From: Methanobrevibacter sp.
GTDB lineage: Archaea; Methanobacteriota; Methanobacteria; Methanobacteriales; Methanobacteriaceae
Reading direction: 5' to 3'
Assembly: GCF_017940815.1 (NCBI RefSeq)
Contig: NZ_JAGAXX010000078.1
Span: 1 to 45,651 of the forward strand
DNA length: 45,651 nt
The notes under the pieces are model-generated. The model had not been told where the DNA came from. It did no database searches and was given only the letters and a program-made list of their open reading frames with translations. The position numbers were made by a program, and so were the translations under genes. How positions within the stretch are numbered: the first letter of the stretch is position 1; each line of letters opens with the position of its first letter. Below, one piece after another: positions 1 through 8,552 of the stretch.

Positions 1-254
1 AAATAAGAAGCAAATATTAAAAATAAAAATAACTAAAATAAATTAATTTGTGGATTTTAAATTTAAAATAAAATCCCATTATTGCTTGAAATTAAAAAAT
101 AAGAGTTTTAAATTGAAGATTCAATATTCAATTTTTCCCTTGCAAAAAAAATTCCAAAAATACAACACCCCTCTTAAAAGTGCAATTCATCTCCCGGCTT
201 AAAGAAGCCGGAGAATTCTTGCACAATAATGTTAAAATAAAATAAATAAAATAA
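1..254. other. AT-rich intergenic stretch at window edge
   Basis: No credible gene is visible here. The stretch is very AT-rich. It contains a weak inverted repeat (arms 52-59 and 69-76) and the strong hairpin at 180-224 described separately. Reading outwards from the minus-strand gene cluster that ends at 300, this is 3' untranslated or intergenic sequence. Confidence 0.6.
180..237 (+). repeat. IS200/IS605 right-end-like hairpin, copy 1
   Basis: Positions 180-224 form a long imperfect hairpin: outer arms GTGCAA/TTGCAC (180-185, 219-224) and an inner stem CTCC(C)GGCTT/AAGCCGGAG with one bulged C and an AAAG loop. This layout, with ATTCATCTCCC before and GAATTCTTGC after the loop, is what I recall of the subterminal hairpin at the right end of IS200/IS605 (tnpB-type) elements. 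Positions 195-237 recur as the reverse complement at 31240-31282 with two mismatches. No tnpA or tnpB is present beside it. It may be a transposon footprint or a solo end. It also lies downstream of the minus-strand operon, where it could help terminate transcription. Confidence 0.55.
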
Positions 255-278
255 TTATCAAATCAAATTATTTGATAA
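255..278 (-). terminator. Probable terminator of the dapL-linked operon
   Basis: A 9-bp perfect inverted repeat (255-263 with 270-278, loop of 6) lies 22 bases downstream of the stop codon of the minus-strand gene ending at 300. On the minus strand it is followed by a T-rich tract. Archaeal termination depends mainly on U-tracts, so the function is inferred. Confidence 0.5.
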
Positions 279-299
279 ATATTAAAAAAATAGAATAAA

Positions 300-890
300 T
301 TATTTTTTAGGATACAACGGATGATTTTCACACATTGGATCCTTAATCAAGTTCCGTTTCATGTGATACCTTAAGAAATAAAGCATCCATTGATTGGACA
401 ATTCCCTTAATGAAGCATCATCAAGCCTTTCGAATGGGGAGAAAAAGTCCATTTGATCTCCGCCGACAACAAAAGCTATGTCCTTTGTTTCAACCAACAT
501 AAAAAAGTCATTGCGAATGTTGTGAATGTCGAAATCATCCATGCTGGAAATTGTTTTTTCCTTTTTGTAATCATGGAAAAATGTATTCAGATATTCGAAA
601 TCAATGAATTTGAGTTCCTTAACTTCAAAATACACCTCTTCACTCAACAGCTGAGTTTTAAAGTTATAATTGGATAAGAAATCCACATCCCAAATGTTAT
701 TGTAAAATGCTGTGAAAAATGAATCTCCAGCAAATCTGACGGTTAAAGAGAAATCTTCATCATGTTTAGGAGTTCCAAGTTCGACATCCTTGAACTCAAC
801 ATATACAGAATCCTGGGAAATCTCTATTGATGCCCATTTACCTGAATTGATTATCACATCACGGATTAATTTTAAAGATCTTACATTCAT
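300..890 (-). CDS. Hypothetical protein, last gene of the dapL-linked operon
   Basis: A soluble protein of 196 residues that I do not recognise. It has no signal peptide or membrane segment and is rich in aromatic and acidic residues, with several F/Y/D clusters in the middle. Two ATG codons lie side by side at 893 and 890. The second is better placed behind the AGGTG ribosome-binding site and is chosen here. The upstream gene stops at 899, so the two are almost certainly co-transcribed. Together with the two preceding genes it forms a small unknown-function group trailing dapL. Its size and composition resemble small cytoplasmic proteins that travel with DUF6882/DUF6891 families, but no function can be assigned. 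Confidence 0.75.
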   Translation of the reverse strand: MNVRSLKLIRDVIINSGKWASIEISQDSVYVEFKDVELGTPKHDEDFSLTVRFAGDSFFTAFYNNIWDVDFLSNYNFKTQLLSEEVYFEVKELKFIDFEYLNTFFHDYKKEKTISSMDDFDIHNIRNDFFMLVETKDIAFVVGGDQMDFFSPFERLDDASLRELSNQWMLYFLRYHMKRNLIKDPMCENHPLYPKK

Positions 891-898
891 CATAACAC

Positions 899-1483
899 CT
901 AGTTAGTTGTAAACACTTCATATGCTCCTTCAATTTCATATTCCTTTTCACTATCATAAGATTTATCCCAATTAAAAGGATTAATTTCAATTTGGTTGTT
1001 AACTGTTTCATCCCAAACGATAGTGAAACCTTCATTTTTCAAATATTCGGCAACTGTCTTTCCGATTTCCAATGCCTTATCCTCATCGTTTTCAAAATCG
1101 CCGAAAGTGATTTTTAACCTATTTTCCCAAATAGACTCCTCAACATCATCAAAAGTGTAAAAGCAAAACCCTTCTACTTCAAATTTGTTATTTCTCAAAT
1201 GAACTTCAAGCTCAAAAGCGTCACTTACACCTTCTTCAATATCAAATCCGCAATTGTGAATGGCCACAATCTTTTCTTTTGACAAATTCTTAAATGCATT
1301 TTCCAATTTGGAGAAGTCATCATTTGAGAAATCACTTAATGAGATATCATAATTGGAAAAATCAATTTCCTCTTCAATAAACTGGTCTTCCAAGATTTCA
1401 AGAATTTCATCAACGGAAAAAAATCCGGATTTAGTCAACACCTCTATCAAATAATCTATCTCATCAACTAAATCCTGGTCCAT
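899..1483 (-). CDS. DUF6891-like protein
   Basis: An acidic soluble protein of 194 residues. The central phrase VAIHNCGFDIEEG and the C-terminal block, in which an FGDF strand is followed by a helix and VWDET...IEINPFNW, match my recollection of DUF6891 proteins, whose ends read roughly 'AL..AGL.v.WDG....RI.v..W'. Function of that family is unknown. The ATG at 1483 is preferred over one at 1507: it follows a GGTGA site at ideal spacing, and that site overlaps the stop of the upstream gene (1488-1490), a sign of coupled translation. The family name was recalled, not searched. The existence of the gene is well supported by the compact operon. Confidence 0.7.
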   Translation of the reverse strand: MDQDLVDEIDYLIEVLTKSGFFSVDEILEILEDQFIEEEIDFSNYDISLSDFSNDDFSKLENAFKNLSKEKIVAIHNCGFDIEEGVSDAFELEVHLRNNKFEVEGFCFYTFDDVEESIWENRLKITFGDFENDEDKALEIGKTVAEYLKNEGFTIVWDETVNNQIEINPFNWDKSYDSEKEYEIEGAYEVFTTN

Positions 1484-1487
1484 ATTC

Positions 1488-2180
1488 TCACCTTTCATCA
1501 TCACCAAAGATTAAAAGTCTGGTAACGTTTCCTCTTTCAGTAAATCCGGACATTACTCTAGCTTCACCAATTTTTGCAAGTGCAAAGTCATCATGAGGCT
1601 TGAATCCATAGCCTTTAAGCTTTGTATATGACTCAAAAGCTATTTTTGGATAAATATTGAAATTCTTTTGGAAGGTGTAGAATGTATCTCTGAATTTTTT
1701 AGGAGAGTTGTTTTCCACAATCAAATCAGACTTGATTAAAACAAAAATATCCAATCCTTCCTCTGCAATACTGTAATACGCATCCATGTCTAAAACGCTA
1801 CTAGCCACCATGGCCAATGTGTGACAGTCATTGTAATTCGCATTGAGAACAGGAGAGATTAATTCCTGAATTTCAAATCCTTCGCCAATTGTCTTGAGTT
1901 CATTTGAAGAAACAATTAAATCACTACCAAAGATATCTTCATTATCCCATGCCCAAGACCATTGGTTGGCATCTTCCATATAAAATCCTAAGACTTGAAC
2001 TGGAAATTCAACATCGCCAAAGGTCAATGTACCTTTTTCAATGTCCAAATCCCCAACGGTTTCACCAATTAACTCTGATAAGTTTTCTTGCTTGTCAAGT
2101 GCCAATGCACCATATTTTGATAAAATTGTTTTAAATGAATCCCCTTGTTCAATTTCAACTGGTTTTTCTATTACTTTCAA
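1488..2180 (-). CDS. DUF6882-like protein
   Basis: A soluble protein of 230 residues that resembles DUF6882: an N-terminal 'GALAL..QE.LSELIG' segment, a 'GTLTFGD' strand, the aromatic signature QWSWAWDN (about residues 73-80), then a 'HTLAMVAS..L..DAYY' helix. Members have no established function; the W-rich motif suggests a binding fold rather than a classic catalytic site. Translation appears to begin at a TTG (2180) six bases after an AGGTG site. The gene starts only 9 bases after the dapL stop codon, so it is probably in the dapL transcript. It is followed at once by the DUF6891-like gene. Confidence 0.75.
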   Translation of the reverse strand: MKVIEKPVEIEQGDSFKTILSKYGALALDKQENLSELIGETVGDLDIEKGTLTFGDVEFPVQVLGFYMEDANQWSWAWDNEDIFGSDLIVSSNELKTIGEGFEIQELISPVLNANYNDCHTLAMVASSVLDMDAYYSIAEEGLDIFVLIKSDLIVENNSPKKFRDTFYTFQKNFNIYPKIAFESYTKLKGYGFKPHDDFALAKIGEARVMSGFTERGNVTRLLIFGDDER

Positions 2181-2189
2181 TTATAACAC

Positions 2190-3425
2190 CTAAAATTCTA
2201 ATTTAGAAATTCTATCCATTGCTTCTTTAGTATTTTCTAATGTATTGAATGCAGTAAGTCTTAAATATCCTTCACCACTTGGACCAAATCCTGAACCTGG
2301 AGTTCCAACCACATTAGCTTCATTCAACAATATGTCGAAGAAGTCCCAGGAATCCATGTCGTTTGGAGTTTTTACCCAGATGTAAGGGGAGCTTACTCCA
2401 CCGTAAACTTCAAGGCCAATGTCGGTTAAGCTTTCACGGATGATTTTTGCGTTTTCCATGTAGTAGTCAACCACTTCGCGAATTTGTTTTTGGCCTTCAG
2501 GTGAGTAAGTTGCCTCAGCGGCCCTTTGTACAGGATAGGATGCACCGTTGAATTTAGTGGTTTGTCTTCTGTTCCATAATGGGTTGATTTCCACTTCATT
2601 TCCTTCGGAGTCGTATCCTTTCAATTCTTTAGGAACAACTGTGTATGCGCAACGTGTACCTGTGAATCCTGCGGTTTTGGAAAAGCTTCTGAATTCAATA
2701 GCCACTTCTTTTGCTCCTTCAATTTCATAAATACTGTGTGGAACGTTTTCTTCACTTATGAATGTTTCGTATGCTGCATCAAATAAGATCACTGCTTTGT
2801 TTTCTTTTGCATAATCAACAAACACTTTCAATTGGTCTTTTGTTAATGTTGTACCTGTTGGGTTGTTTGGATAGCATAAGTAAATGATGTCAACCGGTTC
2901 TGATGGAAGTTCTGGAACAAATCCGTTTTCTGCATTACATTTGAGGTAGGTTAAACCTTCATACATTCCATCGTCACCCATTTCACCTGTTCTTCCAGCC
3001 ATAACGTTTGTGTCAACATATACTGTGTAAACAGGATCGGTCACTGCAATCTTATTGTCAATTCCAAAAATCTCTTGGATGTTACCTGTGTCACATTTTG
3101 CTCCGTCACTGATGAAGACTTCTGAAGTGTCAAGGTCTATTCCGTACTTGTTGAAATCATTTTTAATGATAGCTTCTGCTAAAAACTCATAACCTTGTTC
3201 TGGACCATATCCCATGAATGTTTCACCATCTGCCATTTCATCTACTGCTTTTCTAAAAGCGTCAACTACTGCTGGCACTAAAGGTTTGGTTACGTCCCCA
3301 ATACCCATTTTAATGATATCAGCATCAGGATTTGCTTTTGAAAATTCTGCTTCTCTTCTAGCTACTTCCACAAAGAGGTAACTGCTTTTTAATTTAAGAT
3401 AGTTTTCATTAATTTTAACAACCAT
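2190..3425 (-). CDS. dapL: LL-diaminopimelate aminotransferase
   Basis: A class I/II fold-type I PLP aminotransferase of 411 residues, the usual DapL length. It converts tetrahydrodipicolinate directly to LL-2,6-diaminopimelate, using glutamate as amino donor, in the lysine pathway of methanogens, plants and chlamydiae. Visible features are the N-terminal 'YLFVEVARR' and '[10 protein letters not shown]' segments typical of DapL, NNPTG at 187-191, Asp216 with Tyr219 contacting the cofactor, and the Schiff-base Lys250 in SFSKTAG. Start: ATG at 3425 with a GAGGAT site. A TATA-like TTTATATATTG lies about 50 bases upstream (near 3473-3483). It heads an operon with three small unknown genes (2180 to 300). 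Confidence 0.95.
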   Translation of the reverse strand: MVVKINENYLKLKSSYLFVEVARREAEFSKANPDADIIKMGIGDVTKPLVPAVVDAFRKAVDEMADGETFMGYGPEQGYEFLAEAIIKNDFNKYGIDLDTSEVFISDGAKCDTGNIQEIFGIDNKIAVTDPVYTVYVDTNVMAGRTGEMGDDGMYEGLTYLKCNAENGFVPELPSEPVDIIYLCYPNNPTGTTLTKDQLKVFVDYAKENKAVILFDAAYETFISEENVPHSIYEIEGAKEVAIEFRSFSKTAGFTGTRCAYTVVPKELKGYDSEGNEVEINPLWNRRQTTKFNGASYPVQRAAEATYSPEGQKQIREVVDYYMENAKIIRESLTDIGLEVYGGVSSPYIWVKTPNDMDSWDFFDILLNEANVVGTPGSGFGPSGEGYLRLTAFNTLENTKEAMDRISKLEF

Positions 3426-3740
3426 GATTAATCCTCATAAATATTAATCTAATTTATATTTTATTTTCGCAATATATAAATTAACTGATTAACATTCAAC
3501 TATTAAAAATGCCCATTATTATAAAATAATATTAAATTAACTGTCAATAACCCAATAGGGGAAAAACCAACTTTAATTTTAAATAAAATCAAATTATAAA
3601 AGAAAAATTAAATAATACAATTTAATGATTACCACATGACCATTTTGAGGCAACATTTCAAAAATTAGAAATCTTATAAAAATATTTAAATTAATGAAAA
3701 TAACATAAATAATAATAGACTAAATAAGGGTTGGGAAATA
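3426..3740. promoter_or_regulatory. Divergent promoter region between dapL and a membrane-protein gene
   Basis: A 315-base AT-rich intergenic stretch with no gene. Toward dapL (minus) it contains a TATA-like element near 3473-3483. Toward the plus-strand gene it contains CTTATAAAAATATT (about 3672-3685), which is TATA-like, and the ribosome-binding run AAGGGTTGGG just before 3741. I see no repeat or RNA gene in the middle part. Confidence 0.5.
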
Positions 3741-5231
3741 ATGAATGACATTACCATAATACTTTGGATAACAATAGCTCTCATCGCTATTATAGCAATT
3801 ATTTTAGTCAAATTGCATTATAAAGGCGTTGAGTTAGAGAAAGATGAAGGATCAATACTGCCAAGTAGTGAAAGCATAAACAATGCTCTTAATGCAGGTA
3901 AAAATACAATTAGTTCACTCAGTGGCAGCAGCAATAAAAACAAACCTTCAACTCAACGACGCAGTTTATCCCCGCAAAACTCCCAACAAAGTTCTATAAA
4001 TCACAACTTATTTAGAAAGTCAACACAAGAAACATCCCCTCAAAATGATGTTTACATAGTACCAGAAGTTGAAAGTAAAAATACCATGACAAACTTCGAA
4101 TACGAATCTCAAAATCAAGTTTTAATTAATTATGATAATAAAGTTGAAAAATTCCAAGAACCAATAAAACAAAGCCAGATTGATATTATGACTCAAAATA
4201 ACAAAGATACAACCGAATTAAAAGATTTATTCACTATTGACGAATTAATCAAAGAATCCAAAAGAAAAGATAGTGAAAGAGAAAAAGAATCTCAAAAAAT
4301 TAAACGTGAAGAAGATTCTGAACTTGATGCAATTAAAGAAAGCATCAAAAATAAAACCGAAGAACCATTAATTGAAGAAATAATTAATGAAGAAAAAGAA
4401 GAAGAAAAAATCAGTGACCTAATCAAAGAGAGCGAAGCTAGTGAAGAAACTGAAGATATTAAAGAAACCCCCTCAGTTGCAACACAAAAAGATGTTGATG
4501 AAGCCATTAGTTCCGCTGCAAAAGAAAGCGAAGAAACCGTCGAAAGCATTTCTGAAGATAAGGACATCACTGAAACATTATTAAAAGAAGAAATTGCAGA
4601 ACCTGCTCTTAAAACTCCAAGTAAAGTTGATGAAACCAAAGATTACAAGTTAGGCGCTTCCATTGATGACGCTAACTTATTTGGAGATTCAGAAGAAGAA
4701 GGAATGGATTTAGATTACAGAAAAGACTTGGACAAATTCACAAACAAAATTAAAGGATCCAAACTATTCCAAGAAGTTAAGGAAAAACTCACTCCTGAAA
4801 CTGAAGAGCTTACTCCAGAACAAGAATCATACATCAGAAACGTTAATGAGTATGATGAATACGAACCAATCATAAATGAAACCCATTTAGACTATGATGC
4901 TGATTACGAAGAGTATCACATGATTGACAATGATGAAAGCTTAAGGCAAGCTAATACAAGAAGAATATTCAACATGACTAAAAAGTCACCTGAACCTGAA
5001 TTAGCTACACAAAGGGTTGCTCCAATTAAAAGCAAACCTGAAAGAAACAATATCAAGATACAAATTAGCAATGGTGACTATGTACTTAAAAAAGGAGATG
5101 AAATTATCTTCAATCACTTAGGCGAAACATATTCAAGCCAAGTTTATGCAATAAACGGTGATGACATTTCCGTTAGGTACAGAGGTAAAAATATTACTAT
5201 CAAACCAAGTGATGTTAAAAAGATATACTAA
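3741..5231 (+). CDS. Membrane-anchored acidic low-complexity protein with C-terminal beta domain
   Basis: A protein of 496 residues with three visible parts. Residues ~3-27 are one strongly hydrophobic helix followed by lysines, a membrane anchor with the bulk probably cytoplasmic. The middle (~35-430) is low-complexity, first Ser/Asn/Gln-rich, then dominated by Glu, Lys and Ser (many E-E/K runs, 'SEASEETEDIKE'-type), probably disordered or coiled coil. The last ~60 residues look like a small SH3- or KOW-like beta barrel (KKGDEIIFNHLG...VRYRGKNITIKPSDV). I do not recognise a named family. The start has a good ribosome-binding site. It stands alone between dapL (divergent) and convergent minus-strand genes, and ends in a hairpin terminator. 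Confidence 0.85.
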   Translation: MNDITIILWITIALIAIIAIILVKLHYKGVELEKDEGSILPSSESINNALNAGKNTISSLSGSSNKNKPSTQRRSLSPQNSQQSSINHNLFRKSTQETSPQNDVYIVPEVESKNTMTNFEYESQNQVLINYDNKVEKFQEPIKQSQIDIMTQNNKDTTELKDLFTIDELIKESKRKDSEREKESQKIKREEDSELDAIKESIKNKTEEPLIEEIINEEKEEEKISDLIKESEASEETEDIKETPSVATQKDVDEAISSAAKESEETVESISEDKDITETLLKEEIAEPALKTPSKVDETKDYKLGASIDDANLFGDSEEEGMDLDYRKDLDKFTNKIKGSKLFQEVKEKLTPETEELTPEQESYIRNVNEYDEYEPIINETHLDYDADYEEYHMIDNDESLRQANTRRIFNMTKKSPEPELATQRVAPIKSKPERNNIKIQISNGDYVLKKGDEIIFNHLGETYSSQVYAINGDDISVRYRGKNITIKPSDVKKIY

Positions 5232-5272
5232 AATATCTTTTTACAAAACTTTTCTTTTTTTAAAAAAAAAAA
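5217..5272 (+). terminator. Hairpin and T-tract terminator spanning a stop codon
   Basis: A perfect 10-bp inverted repeat, AAAAAGATAT (5217-5226) with ATATCTTTTT (5233-5242), overlaps the stop codon of the preceding gene. It is followed by a run of T and then A (about 5251-5272). The T/A tract could serve both convergent transcripts. Confidence 0.6.
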
Positions 5273-5737
5273 TTATTCATGATTTATTCTGTATTCGCCA
5301 TTTTCAACAATGTATTTAGGCACACTGATTTTTAAAGAGCGAATAATATTCAAATAGAAATCATCCAATTCCCTGTCAGCATAAGGATAGGTAAATTCAA
5401 AGAGATAGAGGTTGTTATCCTCTACATATAAGAATTCGTTACGTCTAACTCCATTTTCACCATCTGAAAATGATGATACAATCATATAGTAAATATCATC
5501 ATTTATAGGCAAAAAGTCTGAAGCGATCAAATTGATTCTATCATTGTTTTCCAAATTCTTTTCAATATCGGCCCTTATTTCAGGAAGTCCAACCAATGTA
5601 GGTGTTGTTGAAAACTTTATGGACATTGGAATTTTGGTGTTCACAAGGTACAGTTCTGTGAATTCATCCTTGGCTTTAACTGGTTCAAAGTCCTTTGGCA
5701 TTTGAAGTGTTGAAAATCCATTTGTAAACATTGTCAT
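5273..5737 (-). CDS. Hypothetical small soluble protein
   Basis: A protein of 154 residues with no signal peptide and no membrane segment. The predicted fold alternates strands and helices (N-terminal FSTLQMPKDFEPV, then repeated short beta strands, then a C-terminal helix before SLKISVP). It is reminiscent in layout of PsbP/DUF1795-like small proteins, but I see no diagnostic motif, so I leave it unnamed. It starts 8 bases after the gltX stop codon behind a GGTGATAC site, so it is probably co-transcribed with gltX. Its 3' end faces the convergent acidic membrane protein. Confidence 0.75.
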   Translation of the reverse strand: MTMFTNGFSTLQMPKDFEPVKAKDEFTELYLVNTKIPMSIKFSTTPTLVGLPEIRADIEKNLENNDRINLIASDFLPINDDIYYMIVSSFSDGENGVRRNEFLYVEDNNLYLFEFTYPYADRELDDFYLNIIRSLKISVPKYIVENGEYRINHE

Positions 5738-5745
5738 TGTATCAC

Positions 5746-7416
5746 CTATTTGTGGGCATAGTAGAATATCATTTCATCATCAGCAATCTCATCGAGTCTT
5801 GCAAATCCAACCCTTTCGAATTGCACGATGTCACCAACTTTCAAGTCCTTGAGTGCACTTTCACCGAGACCGGTTTTAACAGATGCATCATCCATGACTA
5901 TTTTAACATTAACGTTTTCATCAACTGGAACCCATTGGATGATTCTTGCTTTAGCTTCACGTGCATCCTCAAAGGAAGTTGAGTGATAATTTACATTATC
6001 TCCAGCAATCTCGACATTAACTGCATCCATCAATCTGAATAATCCATCTGCAATGTCTTCTTTTGCAAGGTATGCACTGCCGTCAAATGGCAAGTGTCTG
6101 TTTCCCCTGTCAATATGGTCTGCGTGGAGAGGTCTTTCAATGTCCACCTTACCATCCTGATAACCTTCAACTTCAATTTTTACCGGTTCTTCACAGAAGA
6201 AATACCTGTTTGCAACAGGTTCAAGGAAATTACGATTTAAACCGTAGATTTTCTTCCAGCTGATAGCTGAATCTGCCATTTTAACACCGATTTCAGTAAT
6301 CAAGTTATAGATGGTTCTTGGGTCAATTCCACGTCTTGCAATGGCTCTTAAAGTTCCAAGTCTTGGGTCGTCCCATCCGGAATATGTTCCATCCTCAATT
6401 CCAGCCATAGCTTTTGAAGTACTTAATGCGATATCTTCCATCTTAAGTCTTCCGTAATGGATGAATTCAGGCAAGTCCCATCCCATGTGGTCATATAGGT
6501 ATTTTTGTTTTTCAGAGTTAGCCAAGTGATCTTTTCCCCTTAAAACATGAGTCATTCCCATCAAGTGGTCATCGACCGCTACAGAGAAATTCATCATAGG
6601 ATAGATTCTGTATTTGTTTCCCAGTCTTGGGTGGGTTTCGTCAACCAATCTCATTGCAACCCAATCACGTATTGCAGGGTTTTTATGGTTTATGTCGGTT
6701 TTTACTCTAAGTACCGCTTCACCAGCTTCCATAGTATCGAATTTTTCCCATAATTCAAGGTTTTCCTCAACACTATTGTCACGGCATGGGCAAGCTTTGC
6801 AGTTGTCTTTCAATTCCTTAAAGTCTCCACCGTCACAGGTACACATGTAAGCTGCGCCTTTTTCAATCAATTGGCGAGCATAATCGTAATATGTTTCAAA
6901 TCTGTCGGATTGGTAAATGATTTCATCAGGTTTGATTCCTAACCATTCCAAATCTTCAGGAATCATTTCATAAGCAGGTTCAAATACCCTTTTTGGATCT
7001 GTATCTTCAATCCTTAAAATTAACTTACCGTTATGTCTTTTAACGTATTCAGCATTTGGAACCGCTGCACGAGAGTGTCCAATGTGTAATGGTCCACTTG
7101 GGTTTGGAGCAAATCTCAATACAATGTTTTCATGAGTTCCAGGCAATTCCTGAAGTCCTTTCTCTTTTGCTTTTGGTTTTTTGTCTTGAACTTCAACACC
7201 TAATTTTTCCATTTCACTAGCCTGTTCCTCTGGACTTAAAGCATTTACTTTTGCTACAATTTTACCAGACATAGGACCTATTTCTTTAGCCTTACTTCTG
7301 AGTTCAGGTTCGTTTGACATGATTGAACCCATTACAGCTCCAGGATTTGCACTTCCCTTATGTTTAGCTGCATTGAGTAAAGCGTGCTTGTAAATAATTT
7401 CTTCTAAATCATTCAT
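5746..7416 (-). CDS. gltX: Glutamyl-tRNA synthetase (archaeal, non-discriminating type)
   Basis: A class I aminoacyl-tRNA synthetase of 556 residues that charges tRNA-Glu and, in archaea, usually also mischarges tRNA-Gln for later amidation by GatDE. An N-terminal extension of about 95 residues precedes the Rossmann domain, as in archaeal and eukaryotic GluRS/GlnRS. The HIGH motif is at 111-114 (PNPSGPLHIGH). The KMSKS equivalent is the variant STSK at 332-335. Cysteines 192, 194, 206, 209 and 211 form a possible zinc site in the connective region. The C-terminal part is beta-rich, fitting the archaeal anticodon-binding barrels. A downstream unknown gene follows by 8 bases. Confidence 0.95.
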   Translation of the reverse strand: MNDLEEIIYKHALLNAAKHKGSANPGAVMGSIMSNEPELRSKAKEIGPMSGKIVAKVNALSPEEQASEMEKLGVEVQDKKPKAKEKGLQELPGTHENIVLRFAPNPSGPLHIGHSRAAVPNAEYVKRHNGKLILRIEDTDPKRVFEPAYEMIPEDLEWLGIKPDEIIYQSDRFETYYDYARQLIEKGAAYMCTCDGGDFKELKDNCKACPCRDNSVEENLELWEKFDTMEAGEAVLRVKTDINHKNPAIRDWVAMRLVDETHPRLGNKYRIYPMMNFSVAVDDHLMGMTHVLRGKDHLANSEKQKYLYDHMGWDLPEFIHYGRLKMEDIALSTSKAMAGIEDGTYSGWDDPRLGTLRAIARRGIDPRTIYNLITEIGVKMADSAISWKKIYGLNRNFLEPVANRYFFCEEPVKIEVEGYQDGKVDIERPLHADHIDRGNRHLPFDGSAYLAKEDIADGLFRLMDAVNVEIAGDNVNYHSTSFEDAREAKARIIQWVPVDENVNVKIVMDDASVKTGLGESALKDLKVGDIVQFERVGFARLDEIADDEMIFYYAHK

Positions 7417-7544
7417 TTAATCATCACAATTTTAAATTAATAAAAATAAGTAATATTATTTATTTAACTAAAAATATATAAATATAGTGAGAGTAGTTAT
7501 TGATTAGATTTATAGGAGATAGATAAAAAACTTAGGTTGATATA
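7417..7544. promoter_or_regulatory. Divergent promoter region gltX / TPR operon
   Basis: 128 AT-rich bases separate the divergent gltX and TPR-protein starts. TATA-like runs such as AAAATATATAAATATAG (about 7471-7487) are present. TTAGGTTGAT just before 7545 serves as the ribosome-binding site of the plus-strand operon. Confidence 0.4.
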
Positions 7545-8552
7545 ATGAGCGAATATGTTGAAAAAGCAAAGCAATATATCGAGGAAGACAATATTGATGA
7601 AGCTCTTAAATTAGCTAGAAAAAGACACGGGAAAGATGATATTGAATCATATCTTGATATTTTAAACTTATTGATTGAGAATGGTCATTTACCTGCTCTT
7701 GAAGAAAAGGGCATGTATTATCAGTATTATGACCCCACACACGGCGATGGGGATTACGGTGAAAAGTACTTTGACGAATACCTAGAAAAGCAACCACGTT
7801 CCATCAATGCCATTTGTGACAAGGCAATGTCCAGGTTCAATAAGGGCCATGTTGATGAAGCCATCAGCTATATGGACAAGGCAGAAGAAAAATACAGTTC
7901 ATATTCCAAAATCGAAAAGCCTCGCATTTCAAAAAAAGAACTTAAGATGGCTAGAATCGAGCTTTTGATTCAGGCAAAAAAGTATGAAGATGCACTGAAA
8001 AGCATTGAAGCCTACGAAAATCAGTTCGGTTCCGATCAAAAAACCGACCTGTACAAGGGACAGATGCTTCAAAAAAATGGAAAAAACCGTGAAGCGCTCG
8101 AATACCTAGACAAGTCATTACTTCAAGAAGATACTTTAATCGCTTTTAATGCCAAAGGTGATGCATTGTATGAATTGAAAGAATATAAAGAGGCATTGAA
8201 ATGTTATAAAAACTGCTTACAATATGAAGGTAAAATCGAGGACGATTTGGAACTTAAAACCAATTTTAATTACAAGGCAGCATTCTGTTGCGTCAAACAG
8301 GGAGATGACCAAGAGGCTGTCAAATACCTGAATAAGACAATCAACATGCTAAACGAATATGGTAGACTTCCAAATGACCTTGAAAAAATATATCAGAAAT
8401 GTTCCTTTGAAAAAGAAAGAATTATGAAAACAGGAGAAGTCAAAGACAAAGAATTCAAGAAGACAAGATTCTTTTCAGCCAGAACTTCCATCATAATCTT
8501 AATCATAATTATAATCTTATATGTTATTTTAAAAATGAACGGTTATGGATAA
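7545..8552 (+). CDS. Tetratricopeptide-repeat protein with C-terminal membrane anchor
   Basis: A protein of 335 residues made of TPR-like helix pairs (clear copies around 'KYEDALKSIEAYENQFG', 'KNREALEYLDKSLL', 'EYKEALKCYKNCL' and 'DQEAVKYLNKTINML'). A hydrophobic C-terminal helix rich in Ile/Leu follows (about 312-331), so it is probably tail-anchored with the repeats facing the cytoplasm. TPR proteins act as scaffolds; the partner is unknown. It is the first gene of a four-gene plus-strand operon and overlaps the next start by 8 bases (ATGGATAA), indicating coupled translation with the aldo/keto reductase. Confidence 0.88.
   Translation: MSEYVEKAKQYIEEDNIDEALKLARKRHGKDDIESYLDILNLLIENGHLPALEEKGMYYQYYDPTHGDGDYGEKYFDEYLEKQPRSINAICDKAMSRFNKGHVDEAISYMDKAEEKYSSYSKIEKPRISKKELKMARIELLIQAKKYEDALKSIEAYENQFGSDQKTDLYKGQMLQKNGKNREALEYLDKSLLQEDTLIAFNAKGDALYELKEYKEALKCYKNCLQYEGKIEDDLELKTNFNYKAAFCCVKQGDDQEAVKYLNKTINMLNEYGRLPNDLEKIYQKCSFEKERIMKTGEVKDKEFKKTRFFSARTSIIILIIIIILYVILKMNGYG

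Noticed and set aside
52-76. Inverted repeat GGATTTTA/TAAAATCC near the left edge
   Set aside because: An 8-bp stem of mostly A/T with a 9-base loop is expected by chance in such AT-rich sequence; no context supports a function.
4292-4639. Open frame of 115 codons on the minus strand, rich in serine
   Set aside because: It is the antisense shadow of the Glu-rich codons (GAA/GAG) of the plus-strand membrane-protein gene. It has no ribosome-binding site and low-complexity composition only.
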